A stretch of 23,899 bases of DNA from Bacillota bacterium (GTDB lineage Bacteria; Bacillota; Clostridia; Christensenellales; CAG-138): positions 1 through 23,899 of the forward strand of contig JAEXEN010000009.1 in assembly GCA_023400985.1 (NCBI GenBank), given 5' to 3'. The position numbers were made by a program, and so were the translations under genes. Shown here piece after piece: positions 12,390 to 20,282 of the stretch. The notes beneath the pieces were generated by a model. The model was not told the origin of the DNA and ran no database searches. It worked only from the letters and a program-made list of their open reading frames with translations. Position 1 is the stretch's first letter, and every line of letters starts with the position of its first letter.

Positions 12390-13718
12390 ATGGAGCATAG
12401 CTGCGGTTCGGACGCTTATTTGAACGAGGTGCTCGCGCATGTGCGCTGGAAAAAGGCGCACGGTTCGATACGAAAAGAACTAGGCGACCACATTGAAGAC
12501 GCGCGGCTCGGTTTTCTGGCACAGGGCATGAAGGATGGCGAAGCGCAGGAAAAAGCCGTTTTGGAAATGGGCGATGCGGAGGATGTGGGCGCACGGTTCG
12601 ATAAAGCGTACCGCCCCGCCAAGAATTACGAGGTGTGGGTGCCGTTTGCGCTTTTGATGCTCGCGGGGTTTTTCCTCCGGGGCTACACCGCGGGCGGCGT
12701 GGAACTTTCCGCTTTTACGTTTCTTGTGCCTGCCGTGTTCATAGGCATGTGCTTTTTCCGTTTTGAATGGCTCATAAAATTTGCGTGGCCGCTTTTCGGG
12801 GCGTATCTTTTGACAGCGGTCACAGCGCTTTTCATACCCGATTTACGCGGCATGGCGCGTTTTGTTTTTTATCTTCCCATACTTTTTCCCGCACTCTACG
12901 CGCTCCTCATCTACAGGATGCGCGGGCGCAGGCTCGCAGGCATTTTGCTTCTCGGTGCTGTCTTCATGGCACAGATGCTCTGCTTGCTTGATTCGATTCC
13001 CTTCAAGGCGGCAGTGCTCGCCCTCGTTTGTTTGACCGGGCTATTTTATGCTGTGTTTTCCGGTTGGTTTTCCTGTAAAAAATATGCGGCGGTACTTATG
13101 ATACTTGTACCGACGGTCCTTTTCATCTTCCTGATGATAGCCCGCTACTATTATGGTTTCCATACACGGTTCGACGCTCTGTTTCCGGCGCTGGACCTTG
13201 GGTATGGCTCTCATTATTTTGACGAGCTCGCTTCGGAAATCCTCGGGAAAATACCGTGGTTTGGCGCAACGGGCGCTCCGGTGTTCAGCGAGAATGCGCA
13301 GATTGCGCTTTTTCGGCGGCCGGGGGGCGATTTTGTGAACGATTATCTTCTAGTCTGGCTTTCGGCAAGACTTGGGCGCATCGTACTCGTGGCCGTAGGC
13401 GCTCTGTTTTCCACGCTCTTCTTTTTCGTGCTTCACGCGGCCTTGCGGCAGAAAAGCATGTTGTACCGCCTTGCCTCGCTCGGTATCACGCTCCATCTTT
13501 TTACGCAATTTGCAGGCTATTTCTTGGCAAACCTCGGACTGGATGCGTTTTTCACCTACCCGCTGCCCTTCGTCTCCTCGGGCGATACGGCAATGTTTTT
13601 GAATGCCGCGCTCATGGGATTGCTATTTTCCATGTTTTATAACGGCGCGCTCGTGGACGACGGCGCGGAGAAAAAATACCCGCGCTGGCGGGTAAAGATC
13701 GTAAAGGAAATGGCTTAG
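12390..13718 (+). CDS. HAAS-domain / SEDS-like (FtsW/RodA-type) membrane protein, paralog 2
   Basis: A 442-residue protein very similar to the preceding one. The HAAS domain (residues 1-80) is almost identical, with WKKAHGSIRKELGDHIEDAR and EAQEKAVLEMGDAEDVGARF. The middle membrane part is more diverged, and the C-terminus again shows LYRLASLGITLHLFTQFAGY and YPLPFVSSGDTAMFLNAALM. Here the position matching the SEDS catalytic Asp is Asp (VNDYLLVWL, D318), unlike paralog 1. ATG 12390 has AGGGGGG nine bases upstream; the GTG at 12381 is less likely. The gene arose by tandem duplication within the operon padR - paralog 1 - paralog 2, and a strong terminator follows at 13796. Confidence 0.78.
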   Translation: MEHSCGSDAYLNEVLAHVRWKKAHGSIRKELGDHIEDARLGFLAQGMKDGEAQEKAVLEMGDAEDVGARFDKAYRPAKNYEVWVPFALLMLAGFFLRGYTAGGVELSAFTFLVPAVFIGMCFFRFEWLIKFAWPLFGAYLLTAVTALFIPDLRGMARFVFYLPILFPALYALLIYRMRGRRLAGILLLGAVFMAQMLCLLDSIPFKAAVLALVCLTGLFYAVFSGWFSCKKYAAVLMILVPTVLFIFLMIARYYYGFHTRFDALFPALDLGYGSHYFDELASEILGKIPWFGATGAPVFSENAQIALFRRPGGDFVNDYLLVWLSARLGRIVLVAVGALFSTLFFFVLHAALRQKSMLYRLASLGITLHLFTQFAGYFLANLGLDAFFTYPLPFVSSGDTAMFLNAALMGLLFSMFYNGALVDDGAEKKYPRWRVKIVKEMA

Positions 13719-13723
13719 ACGGC

Positions 13724-13904
13724 GGGGCCGTTGCATTAAGCATTCTCAATACATAATGCAAAGATGTTTCGCCTCCGGCGAAACCCAGGGGTTCTAAAAA
13801 GGCGTCACTGGCGCCTTTTTTTGCTCCTTCGGGGCACCGAACCCGCTGTCGCGTTAAGTGCATTTGAATGTTTATACGTTGTATGCACTTAACGCAACAG
13901 CCCC
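13724..13904. repeat. Palindromic hairpin cluster bounded by an inverted repeat
   Basis: GGGGCCGTTGCATTAAG (13724-13740) is matched in reverse by CTTAACGCAACAGCCCC (13888-13904), 15 of 17. Inside are TTGCATTA/TAATGCAA (13731-13761), GTTTCGCC/GGCGAAAC (13766-13784), the terminator at 13796-13822, and a long palindrome with GCTGT plus 13 bp arms at 13845-13901. The right arm is almost identical to part of the terminator at 6982-7010. Confidence 0.7.
13796..13822 (+). terminator. Terminator of the padR operon
   Basis: AAAAAGGCG, seven-base loop, CGCCTTTTTTT (T-run 13816-13822). Confidence 0.85.
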
Positions 13905-13917
13905 CTACGGTTACGGC

Positions 13918-13953
13918 AAAGGCGTACGGTTCAAGTTCGAACCATACGCCTTT
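13918..13953 (-). terminator. Terminator of the glycerol operon
   Basis: AAAGGCGTA, C/A mismatch, GGTTC, six-base loop, GAACC, TACGCCTTT. It lies 14 bases beyond the stop of the last operon gene and is symmetric enough to act both ways. Confidence 0.75.
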
Positions 13954-13966
13954 GTTACTTAACTCT

Positions 13967-14335
13967 TTATAAAACTTCCTTTGTCGCTACCATGTCCACG
14001 CCCGTATTGCCGACGTTTTCCTTCACCACGTCGCCGATATGGATGGGAGCTTTTACGATGACGCCCCTCAGATCCCGCATCACATCGAAAATTTTATTTT
14101 TCGGTACGTCGGTTTTCGTTTTGCACGATACCGTGGGTTCGCCGTTTTTTGCATTCGTCACCCGAACGGTGCTCGTGACCGTGCGGGTTGGGTTTACGAC
14201 CTCTTTCCTCGCGTAGATATCGCCCTTGCGGCAGGTGAAGCCCGTGACCTTTTCCACTTCGCCCGCGTCGTTTAATGTGACCGTCATGGGGCAGCCCAAT
14301 GGGCAGCCGATGCAGATTAGTTTTCTTTCTTCCAT
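13967..14335 (-). CDS. DUF1667 protein, last gene of the glycerol operon
   Basis: A 122-residue protein. The N-terminal Cys motif LICIGCPLGCPMTV and a further Cys in VTGFTCRKGD suggest a bound iron-sulfur cluster or metal. NPTRTVTSTVRV and a C-terminal PIHIGDVVKENVGNTGVDMVA part complete the DUF1667 pattern. DUF1667 proteins regularly follow the two FAD oxidoreductases in clostridial glycerol operons. It may be the small electron-transfer subunit of that complex; this is inference from context. GGAGG is present upstream of the ATG, at rather long spacing, within the nine-base gap and the end of the preceding gene. Confidence 0.85.
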   Translation of the reverse strand: MEERKLICIGCPLGCPMTVTLNDAGEVEKVTGFTCRKGDIYARKEVVNPTRTVTSTVRVTNAKNGEPTVSCKTKTDVPKNKIFDVMRDLRGVIVKAPIHIGDVVKENVGNTGVDMVATKEVL

Positions 14336-14344
14336 ATTTGCACT

Positions 14345-15610
14345 CTATTCCTCCTCCACCGTTACGGTGATGCCCGAAAGGTTTGGCCGGCTGAGGAACC
14401 ACTTTTTCTCCAATGTAATTTCCTCCATCTCGCCCGGTGCGAGTATAGGGCGTTTGCGGTGGATGAGGCGCTCGGAACCGAAATACACGCTCACGAAACG
14501 GTTTCTGAATTCCCTTCCCACGCGGAAGAGCACCGTGAGTTTATCGTCCATGTTCTTAGGGTCGATAGAATACGGCACGGTGTAGCGCACGCCGTTTTTA
14601 CCCGTAAGCGGTATCTCGTGCCGCTCTTTTTCCTTCATGCCGGAAGCGATATAGCGCGCGGCGTTTCTGCCCGCGGCGGCGGCTTCCTCGCTTACATAGT
14701 CCACAAGATCGTGCACGTGCAGTACGTTTCCCGCCGCGAATACGCCCGGCACAGAGGTTTCGAGGCTTTCGTTCACCACGGGGCCGTTGGTCACGGGGTT
14801 TATGCTTACATGCATGCCACGGCTCAGTTCGTTTTCCGGGATGAGTCCCACGGAGAGAAGCAGCGTATCGCAAGTATAGTGCTCCTCAGTCCCCAAAATA
14901 GGCTTCAGATTTTCATCGACCGCGGCGATGGTCACGCCCGTTACGCGCTCCTTGCCCTCGATATCAACTACTGTATGGCTTAGTTTCAGAGGGATATCGT
15001 AATCGTCGAGACATTGCACGATGTTGCGCTTGAGGCCGCCCGAAAAGGGCATGATCTCCGCCACGACCTTTACCCTTGCGCCCTCGATCGTCATGCGCCG
15101 CGCCATGATGAGGCCTATATCGCCCGAGCCCAAAATAACGACCTCGCGGCCGGGCATAAAACCCTCCAAATTCACGAGGCGCTGTGCGGTGCCCGCCGCA
15201 TATATGCCCGCAGGGCGGTAGCCCGCGATGTTTAAGGCCCCGCGGCTCCGCTCGCGGCAGCCCATGGCGAGCACCACGGCGTTTGCTTGTATTTCCATAA
15301 GCCCATCTTCGCGGCTCACGGCCGTGACGCGCTTTTCGGGCGTGATATCAAGTACCATGGCGTTGAGCTTATATTCGATGTTCCGCTCCTTCACCATATC
15401 TACATACCGCGCGGCATATTCGGGGCCTGTCAGCTCTTCCTTGAAGGCATGCAGGCCAAACCCGTTGTGGATGCATTGGTTCAAAATGCCGCCGAGCTCT
15501 CTATCGCGCTCGAGGATAAGGATGCTTCTTGCGCCCTCGTCGTATGCCGCGGAAGCCGCCGCAAGTCCCGCGGGGCCGCCGCCGATCACGACGATATCGC
15601 AGTGCGTCAT
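14345..15610 (-). CDS. FAD/NAD(P)-binding oxidoreductase, GlpB-like partner
   Basis: A 421-residue protein. The first dinucleotide fold is IVVIGGGPAGLAAASAA (residues 5-21), followed by the active-site-like LGGILNQCIHNGFG. A second NAD(P)-binding fold is VVILGSGDIGLIMARRM (about 157-173). The FAD-binding C-terminal motif is SVPGVFAAGNVLHVHDLVD. A C-terminal domain of about 80 residues (TVLFRVGREFRNRFVSVYFG) follows. It probably reoxidises the GlpA-like subunit and passes electrons to NAD or another carrier in anaerobic glycerol-3-phosphate oxidation. The ATG overlaps the stop of the upstream gene (ATGA), and the DUF1667 gene follows after nine bases. Exact electron acceptor unknown. Confidence 0.85.
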   Translation of the reverse strand: MTHCDIVVIGGGPAGLAAASAAYDEGARSILILERDRELGGILNQCIHNGFGLHAFKEELTGPEYAARYVDMVKERNIEYKLNAMVLDITPEKRVTAVSREDGLMEIQANAVVLAMGCRERSRGALNIAGYRPAGIYAAGTAQRLVNLEGFMPGREVVILGSGDIGLIMARRMTIEGARVKVVAEIMPFSGGLKRNIVQCLDDYDIPLKLSHTVVDIEGKERVTGVTIAAVDENLKPILGTEEHYTCDTLLLSVGLIPENELSRGMHVSINPVTNGPVVNESLETSVPGVFAAGNVLHVHDLVDYVSEEAAAAGRNAARYIASGMKEKERHEIPLTGKNGVRYTVPYSIDPKNMDDKLTVLFRVGREFRNRFVSVYFGSERLIHRKRPILAPGEMEEITLEKKWFLSRPNLSGITVTVEEE

Positions 15611-17046
15611 GCCTCCGCCTCCTTCAGTTTACCCACGATGAGCTTTGACGTGCCGCCCGTTTTTGTGATCTCACTTTCAGCTACGTTAAGCTCGCGGGCG
15701 AGTATTTCCACCGCGCGCGGCGTGCAAAAGCCCGCCTGACAGCGCCCGGAACCCACGCGTACGCGGCGCTTGAGCCCATCGAGCGTAGTCGCGCCCAAAG
15801 GCCGATGGATGGCGTCGAGCATCTCGCCCTCCGAGACGGTCTCGCAGCGGCAGATGATATTGCCGTATGCGGGCTTTTCCTTCAAGAGCTTGGCGTATTC
15901 CTCCTTAGAAAGCGTTTTCGGGTCAAAAACGCCCTTACGCTTGCCGTTGAAGCGGGGGTTTTCCGCAAGCGAAAGCTTTTTTGCAACAAGCTCCGCCATG
16001 CGCTTACCTATGGCGGGCGCAGCCGTAAGGCCCGGAGATTCTATGCCCGCACAGTCGAAAAAGCCTTCCGCATCCTCCGCCTCGCTTACGATGAACTCGT
16101 ACGCATCCTCGTGCGCCCTCAATCCGGCAAAGCTTGTGATGGCCTGCCTTAGCGGCAGGTCTTTCACGCTCAGGTTCGCTTTTTTTGCGATTGCCGTGAG
16201 GCCCTCGGCGGTCGTGTTCGTGCCCTCGCGGTCTTCAATATCTATGGCCGTCGGGCCGACGATGGTGTTGCCGTGTACGGTGGGCGCGACGAGCACGCCC
16301 TTGCCGAGCTTTGTGGGCAGCGAGAAGATCACGTGTTTTGCAAAATCGCCCGTGTTTTTATCGAGCAGGTAATAATCCCCGCGGCGGGGCGTGATGTGTA
16401 TCCTTTTACCGGAAACCATGTTGTGAAAAACGTCCGCGTACACGCCCGCGGCGTTCACCACGCATTTGGTGCGGATCGCCACTCCGTTAACCTCGACCGC
16501 CCAGCCGCCGTTTTGACGGTATACGCGCCCGGCCTCGGCGTTCAGGCGAAACTGTGCTCCGTTTGTGACCGCGTTTTCGGCAAGCGCGGCGGTGAGCCCG
16601 AACGGGCATACGATGCCTGCCGAAGGCGCGTAAAGCGCCGCGACGGCATTGTCGCTCACGTTGGGCTCCATCTGTCGAAGCCCCTCACGCTCTATAATGC
16701 GGAGCCCCTTCACGCCGTTTTTTATGCCGTTTTCATAAAGCTCGTCAAGCTTAAAGCGCTCCGCCTCGTTCACGCAGACAACGAGGCTGCCGATGCGTTG
16801 AAACGCTACGTCAAGCTCCTTTGTTAAGCTTTCCATCATGGCGTTACCCTGTACGTTGAGCTCCGCCATAAGGCTGCCTGCGCGCGCGTCGTAGCCCGCG
16901 TGAACGATGGCGCTGTTGGCCTTGGAGGTACCGCAGCAAACATCCGCCTCCTTTTCGAGCACGAGTATGCGCGCGCTATACCTCGTAAGCTCCCGTGCGA
17001 CGGCGCAGCCCACGACCCCCGCGCCTATAATCACAACATCGTACAA
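15607..17046 (-). CDS. GlpA-like FAD-dependent glycerol-3-phosphate dehydrogenase with BFD-type [2Fe-2S] tail
   Basis: A 479-residue protein. The FAD-binding motif is VVIIGAGVVGCAVAREL (residues 4-20), with the DAO-fold motif CCGTSKANSAIVHAGYD close behind it. The substrate half includes ITPRRGDYYLLDK and FAGLRAHEDAYEF. The C-terminal 90 residues are a BFD-like [2Fe-2S] domain with CRCE and, later, RCQAGFC. This fusion is the GlpA arrangement, oxidising glycerol-3-phosphate to dihydroxyacetone phosphate. The start is TTG 17046, with AGGAG eight bases upstream overlapping the glpK stop. Four-base overlap with the next gene. The absence of a GlpC subunit in the operon suggests electrons go through the GlpB-like and DUF1667 partners. 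Confidence 0.87.
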   Translation of the reverse strand: MYDVVIIGAGVVGCAVARELTRYSARILVLEKEADVCCGTSKANSAIVHAGYDARAGSLMAELNVQGNAMMESLTKELDVAFQRIGSLVVCVNEAERFKLDELYENGIKNGVKGLRIIEREGLRQMEPNVSDNAVAALYAPSAGIVCPFGLTAALAENAVTNGAQFRLNAEAGRVYRQNGGWAVEVNGVAIRTKCVVNAAGVYADVFHNMVSGKRIHITPRRGDYYLLDKNTGDFAKHVIFSLPTKLGKGVLVAPTVHGNTIVGPTAIDIEDREGTNTTAEGLTAIAKKANLSVKDLPLRQAITSFAGLRAHEDAYEFIVSEAEDAEGFFDCAGIESPGLTAAPAIGKRMAELVAKKLSLAENPRFNGKRKGVFDPKTLSKEEYAKLLKEKPAYGNIICRCETVSEGEMLDAIHRPLGATTLDGLKRRVRVGSGRCQAGFCTPRAVEILARELNVAESEITKTGGTSKLIVGKLKEAEA

Positions 17047-17057
17047 ATTTCCCGCTC

Positions 17058-18551
17058 CTATTCTTTCGCCCAGTCGTAAGCGCGCTTTATGGCTTTGTTC
17101 CAGCCCGCCACGCGGCTTTCGCGCTCATCTTGGCCGATCATGGGCGTAAATATTCTGTCCACGGCCCAGTTGCTAAGTACATCCTCTTTGCTTTTCCAAT
17201 AGCCTACGGCAAGGCCAGCAAGGTAACCGGCGCCCATGGCGGTAGTTTCCACGCAGGTGGGGCGCTGCACCGGCGCGCCGATGATATCCGCTTGCGTCTG
17301 CATAAGGTAGTTGTTGGCGCTCGCACCACCGTCCACCTTGAGCGAGGAAAGCTCGATGCCCGAATCCGCCTTCATGGCGGCGAGCACATCGTTGGTTTCA
17401 TAAGCGATGCTGTCGAGCGTGGCGCGCACGATGTGGCAGCGGTTGCAGCCGCGCGTAAGGCCCATGATCGCCCCTCGCGCGTACTGGTCCCAATGCGGTG
17501 CGCCGAGGCCCGTGAACGCGGGCACCACATAGCAGCCGTTGGTATCCTCTACTTTCAATGCGAGCTGCTCGGATTCCATGGCGGAATCGATAAGCTTCAT
17601 CTCGTCGCGCAGCCATTGCACGGCCGCACCCGCCACAAAAATGCTGCCTTCGAGCGCATAGTTGACCTTGCCGTCAAGTCCCCACGCGATGGTCGTCACA
17701 AGGCCGTTCTTGGAAAAAACGGGGGTCTCGCCCGTATTCATGAGCAAAAAGCAGCCCGTACCGTAGGTATTTTTGGCTTCGCCGGCATGAAAGCACGTCT
17801 GCCCGAACAGCGCCGCCTGCTGGTCGCCAGCCGCGCCCGATATGGGGATCGCACCGCCCAAAAAGCGCGGGTCGGCAAACCCGAATATGCCGCTTGAGGG
17901 CAGCACCTGCGGCAGCATGCAGCTTGGGATGTCGAGTTCCCTTAAAATATCTTCGTCCCATTTTAGGGTATTGATGTTGAAAAGAAGCGTGCGCGAGGCG
18001 TTGGAATAATCGGTCGCGTGTATTTTGCCGCCCGAGAGCTTCCACATAAGCCACGTATCCACCGTGCCGAACAGCAGCTCGCCGCGCGCCGCCCGTTCCC
18101 TTGCTCCTTTCACGTTATCGAGAAGCCACTTGAGCTTGGTGCCCGAAAAATACGCGTCGATCACAAGGCCCGTCTTTGCCCGGTACGGCTCCACAAGTCC
18201 CTTTTGTTTCAAGCTGTCGCAGTATTCGCTGGTGCGGCGGCACTGCCATACGATGGCGTTATAAATAGGCTCGCCGGTATGTTTATCCCATACCACGACG
18301 GTCTCGCGTTGGTTGGTGATGCCGATAGCGGCAATATCATCCGCGGTCGCCCCTATTTTTTGCATGGCTTCCACCGCCACGCCAAGCTCGGTAGACCATA
18401 TCTCGTTGGCGTTGTGCTCCACCCATCCGGGCTTGGGGTAAATTTGCGTAAACTCTTTTTGGGCTACGCTCTCGATTTCGCCCCTCCTGTTAAAAAGGAT
18501 GCAGCGGTTGCCGGTGGTTCCGGCGTCAAGCGCCATCACATACTTCGCCAT
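17058..18551 (-). CDS. glpK: Glycerol kinase
   Basis: A 497-residue, full-length FGGY-family kinase making glycerol-3-phosphate from glycerol and ATP. N-terminal ALDAGTTGNRCILF is a slight variant of the usual DQGTTSSR. The family blocks GITNQRETVVVWD, IVWQCRRTSEYCD, KIHATDYSNASRTLLFNI, GDQQAALFGQTCF, KNTYGTGCFLLMNTGE, TGLGAPHWDQYARGAIMGLT and VDGGASANNYLMQTQAD are all present. GGGAGG lies upstream of ATG 18551. It follows glpP by 15 bases in one operon. Confidence 0.96.
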   Translation of the reverse strand: MAKYVMALDAGTTGNRCILFNRRGEIESVAQKEFTQIYPKPGWVEHNANEIWSTELGVAVEAMQKIGATADDIAAIGITNQRETVVVWDKHTGEPIYNAIVWQCRRTSEYCDSLKQKGLVEPYRAKTGLVIDAYFSGTKLKWLLDNVKGARERAARGELLFGTVDTWLMWKLSGGKIHATDYSNASRTLLFNINTLKWDEDILRELDIPSCMLPQVLPSSGIFGFADPRFLGGAIPISGAAGDQQAALFGQTCFHAGEAKNTYGTGCFLLMNTGETPVFSKNGLVTTIAWGLDGKVNYALEGSIFVAGAAVQWLRDEMKLIDSAMESEQLALKVEDTNGCYVVPAFTGLGAPHWDQYARGAIMGLTRGCNRCHIVRATLDSIAYETNDVLAAMKADSGIELSSLKVDGGASANNYLMQTQADIIGAPVQRPTCVETTAMGAGYLAGLAVGYWKSKEDVLSNWAVDRIFTPMIGQDERESRVAGWNKAIKRAYDWAKE

Positions 18552-18566
18552 AGGATTGCCTCCCTT

Positions 18567-19133
18567 TTATACAAGCCATACGTCGCATTTGGTGGCGGAA
18601 ACGGCCATAGCCCCCGCTTCGAGGGCGCGGATCACATCTTCCTTGCTCGAAATGAGCCCGCCCGCGAGCACAGGCGTTTTGACTGCACCGCATACCTTTT
18701 TGATAGTATTGGGCGATATGCCGGGCATGATCTCGATAAAATCCGGCCGCACGGCATCGGAATTGCCGACGTTTTCAAGCGCCATGGAATCGATCAAAAA
18801 CACGCGCAGTACCGTGCACATATGTAGCTCCCTTGCACGGCGGATAAAACTTGGGCGCGTAGACAGTATGCCGTCGGCCCCGGTGCTTTTTTTGAGGAAA
18901 TCCACGGCGATCTCGCGATTCGACAGCCCCTCGATAAGGTCCGCGTGCACGAGCGCAAGCTTATCCTTCGCCTTCACGCGCGCGACGAGCTCGCCTACGT
19001 TGAGGATGTTCCCGAACAGGAGAAAAACGATTCGGATATCCTCAAGCTCCAAACAGCGTTTCAGCCCTTCCTCATCCTTGGCGGCGGCGATCACGGGATT
19101 TTGCGCCACGGCGTCGTAAAATGCCTGATCCAT
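18567..19133 (-). CDS. glpP: Glycerol-3-phosphate-responsive antiterminator GlpP
   Basis: A 188-residue TIM-barrel-like protein of the GlpP family. Typical blocks are VFLLFGNILNVGELV, KDKLALVHADLIEGLSN, FLKKSTGADGILSTRPSFIR, LRVFLIDSMALENV, PDFIEIMPGISPNTI, and TPVLAGGLISSKEDVIRALE followed by GAMAVSATK. In Bacillus, GlpP with glycerol-3-phosphate binds glp leader RNA and prevents termination. Here glpP is the first gene of the operon it should control, and an intrinsic terminator sits in its own leader (19170-19221). AGGGGGAAG stands upstream of the ATG. Confidence 0.95.
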   Translation of the reverse strand: MDQAFYDAVAQNPVIAAAKDEEGLKRCLELEDIRIVFLLFGNILNVGELVARVKAKDKLALVHADLIEGLSNREIAVDFLKKSTGADGILSTRPSFIRRARELHMCTVLRVFLIDSMALENVGNSDAVRPDFIEIMPGISPNTIKKVCGAVKTPVLAGGLISSKEDVIRALEAGAMAVSATKCDVWLV

Positions 19134-19169
19134 CTGCTTTCTTCCCCCTAAAAAATTGCTTTGCTATAC

Positions 19170-19221
19170 AAAAAAAGAGCATGATGGAAGCAACAGTTTC
19201 CTGTTGAACCTCCCTTGCTCT
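19170..19221 (-). terminator. Leader terminator of the glp operon, probable GlpP target
   Basis: On the minus strand AGAGCA (19221-19216) pairs with TGCTCT (19181-19176), with inner CAACAG-GAAA-CTGTTG pairing, followed by T7. It lies between the promoter (19287-19315) and the glpP start, the place where GlpP antitermination acts in Bacillus. A GCGGGA/TCCCGC hairpin (19265-19280) sits at the expected 5' end of the RNA. Confidence 0.82.
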
Positions 19222-19286
19222 CATCTCAGGGGCAGATATTTTTCTGTCAAGCCGCAAGCCGGCCGCGGGATCTCTCCCGCGAATAA

Positions 19287-19315
19287 ATTTTACCACGCCT
19301 GCTATGCGATTTCAA
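19287..19315 (-). promoter_or_regulatory. Sigma-A promoter of the glycerol operon
   Basis: Minus-strand TTGAAA (19315-19310), 17-base spacer, TAAAAT (19292-19287). The leader to glpP is about 145 bases. I saw no clear catabolite-response element. Confidence 0.7.
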
Positions 19316-19371
19316 CACCGTTTTACGCCTTGTTTCTCTGCAAATTCCTTTTTTCATGCGATTTTTTATGG

Positions 19372-19377
19372 TATAAT
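19372..19377 (+). promoter_or_regulatory. -10 box for bacterioferritin
   Basis: TATAAT 35 bases upstream of the bfr start. At the matching -35 position there is only a T-rich stretch, so the promoter may need an activator or simply be weak. Confidence 0.5.
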
Positions 19378-19412
19378 TGCCCTATACCGCATGTGTGAAA
19401 GGAGCGTTTGCT

Positions 19413-19880
19413 ATGAAGGGAAATCCTAAGCTGATCGACGCATTGAACCACTTGCTCGCGGATGAGCTGACCGCCATCAACCAGTATATCGTACACGCGG
19501 AAATGTGCGAGGACTGGGGTTACTCCAAGTTGCACCACGGCTTTGAAAAACGCGCGATCGACGAAATGAAGCATGCCGAAAAGCTCATCGGGAGAATTCT
19601 CTTCCTGGGCGGCACCCCCATCGTTACCGATCTCAACAAGATACACATCGGCAGCGATGTCCCTAAGCAGGTGGAAAACGACCGCGTCGCGGAGACGGGC
19701 GCCATCAAGTCCTACAACGAGGCCATCGTACTTGCCGGCGAACTGATGGATTACGCCACGCGAGATATCCTCGTGCAGATACTCAACGATGAGGATCGCC
19801 ACATGGACGAGCTCGAGGAGCTGCAGGACCAGATCGAGCAAATGACGCTCCCCATTTTCCTCACAACGCAGGTCGGCTGA
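19413..19880 (+). CDS. bfr: Bacterioferritin
   Basis: A 155-residue four-helix-bundle iron storage protein, close to the family's usual 155-160. Di-iron ligands are visible: Glu in LADELTAINQY (helix A), Glu and His in RAIDEMKHAEKLI (E-x-x-H type, helix B), and Glu/His in ILNDEDRHMDELE (helix D). The Met in IDEMKHAE matches the haem-ligating Met of bacterioferritins. AAAGGAG precedes ATG 19413; the longer frame starting at 19377 begins within the -10 box. It is monocistronic, with its own terminator. It should oxidise and store iron as a 24-subunit shell and protect against peroxide. Confidence 0.92.
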   Translation: MKGNPKLIDALNHLLADELTAINQYIVHAEMCEDWGYSKLHHGFEKRAIDEMKHAEKLIGRILFLGGTPIVTDLNKIHIGSDVPKQVENDRVAETGAIKSYNEAIVLAGELMDYATRDILVQILNDEDRHMDELEELQDQIEQMTLPIFLTTQVG

Positions 19881-19899
19881 TGCGGGCAAGGTTATAAGG

Positions 19900-19936
19900 C
19901 AAAGGGCGGTTCTGAAGTGACCGCCCTTTGTTTTTG
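19900..19936 (+). terminator. Terminator after bfr
   Basis: CAAAGGGCGGT, nine-base loop, ACCGCCCTTTG, then TTTTTG. Perfect 11-bp stem. Confidence 0.9.
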
Positions 19937-20003
19937 TTCTAAAATAGGAAATTTTCGCTTTATCTTGGTTATATTATCATTGTCGTGTTGGAAGGAGATA
20001 TAT

Positions 20004-20282
20004 ATGGACATTGCCGTCATCAACGGTCAAACCTACAAACTCACGGAATTTCGTTGCAGTCAAGAGGTATATTCCATCGCGCTTCGCATTGACGAAGATC
20101 ACGCCCGGTCATTCGACCAACTGTTTGATGCCACAGTCAGAAGCGGCAAAGAATTACTTCAAGTTAAAATCGATATTCCGGCGCATGATATTTCAGGTTT
20201 ATATTACATTGAGAGCTTGTCCCGTACGGGGAAAAACAGGTATACGTCCCATATATGTTTTGTTAAACGGCCACGGGCATAA
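20004..20282 (+). CDS. Small orphan protein, 92 aa
   Basis: It starts MDIAVINGQTYKLTEFRCSQ. It appears to be a small alpha/beta protein: a beta hairpin, then SQEVYSIALRIDEDHARSFD, a central helix, QVKIDIPAHDISGLYYIESL and a basic end (YTSHICFVKRPRA). GGAAGGAG is seven bases before ATG 20004, a strong start; the longer ORF from 19917 overlaps the bfr terminator and is rejected. An AT-rich stretch with TATATTAT at 19970-19977 may hold its promoter. No family is recognised and neighbours give no clue. Lower G+C than flanking genes suggests later acquisition. Confidence 0.6.
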   Translation: MDIAVINGQTYKLTEFRCSQEVYSIALRIDEDHARSFDQLFDATVRSGKELLQVKIDIPAHDISGLYYIESLSRTGKNRYTSHICFVKRPRA

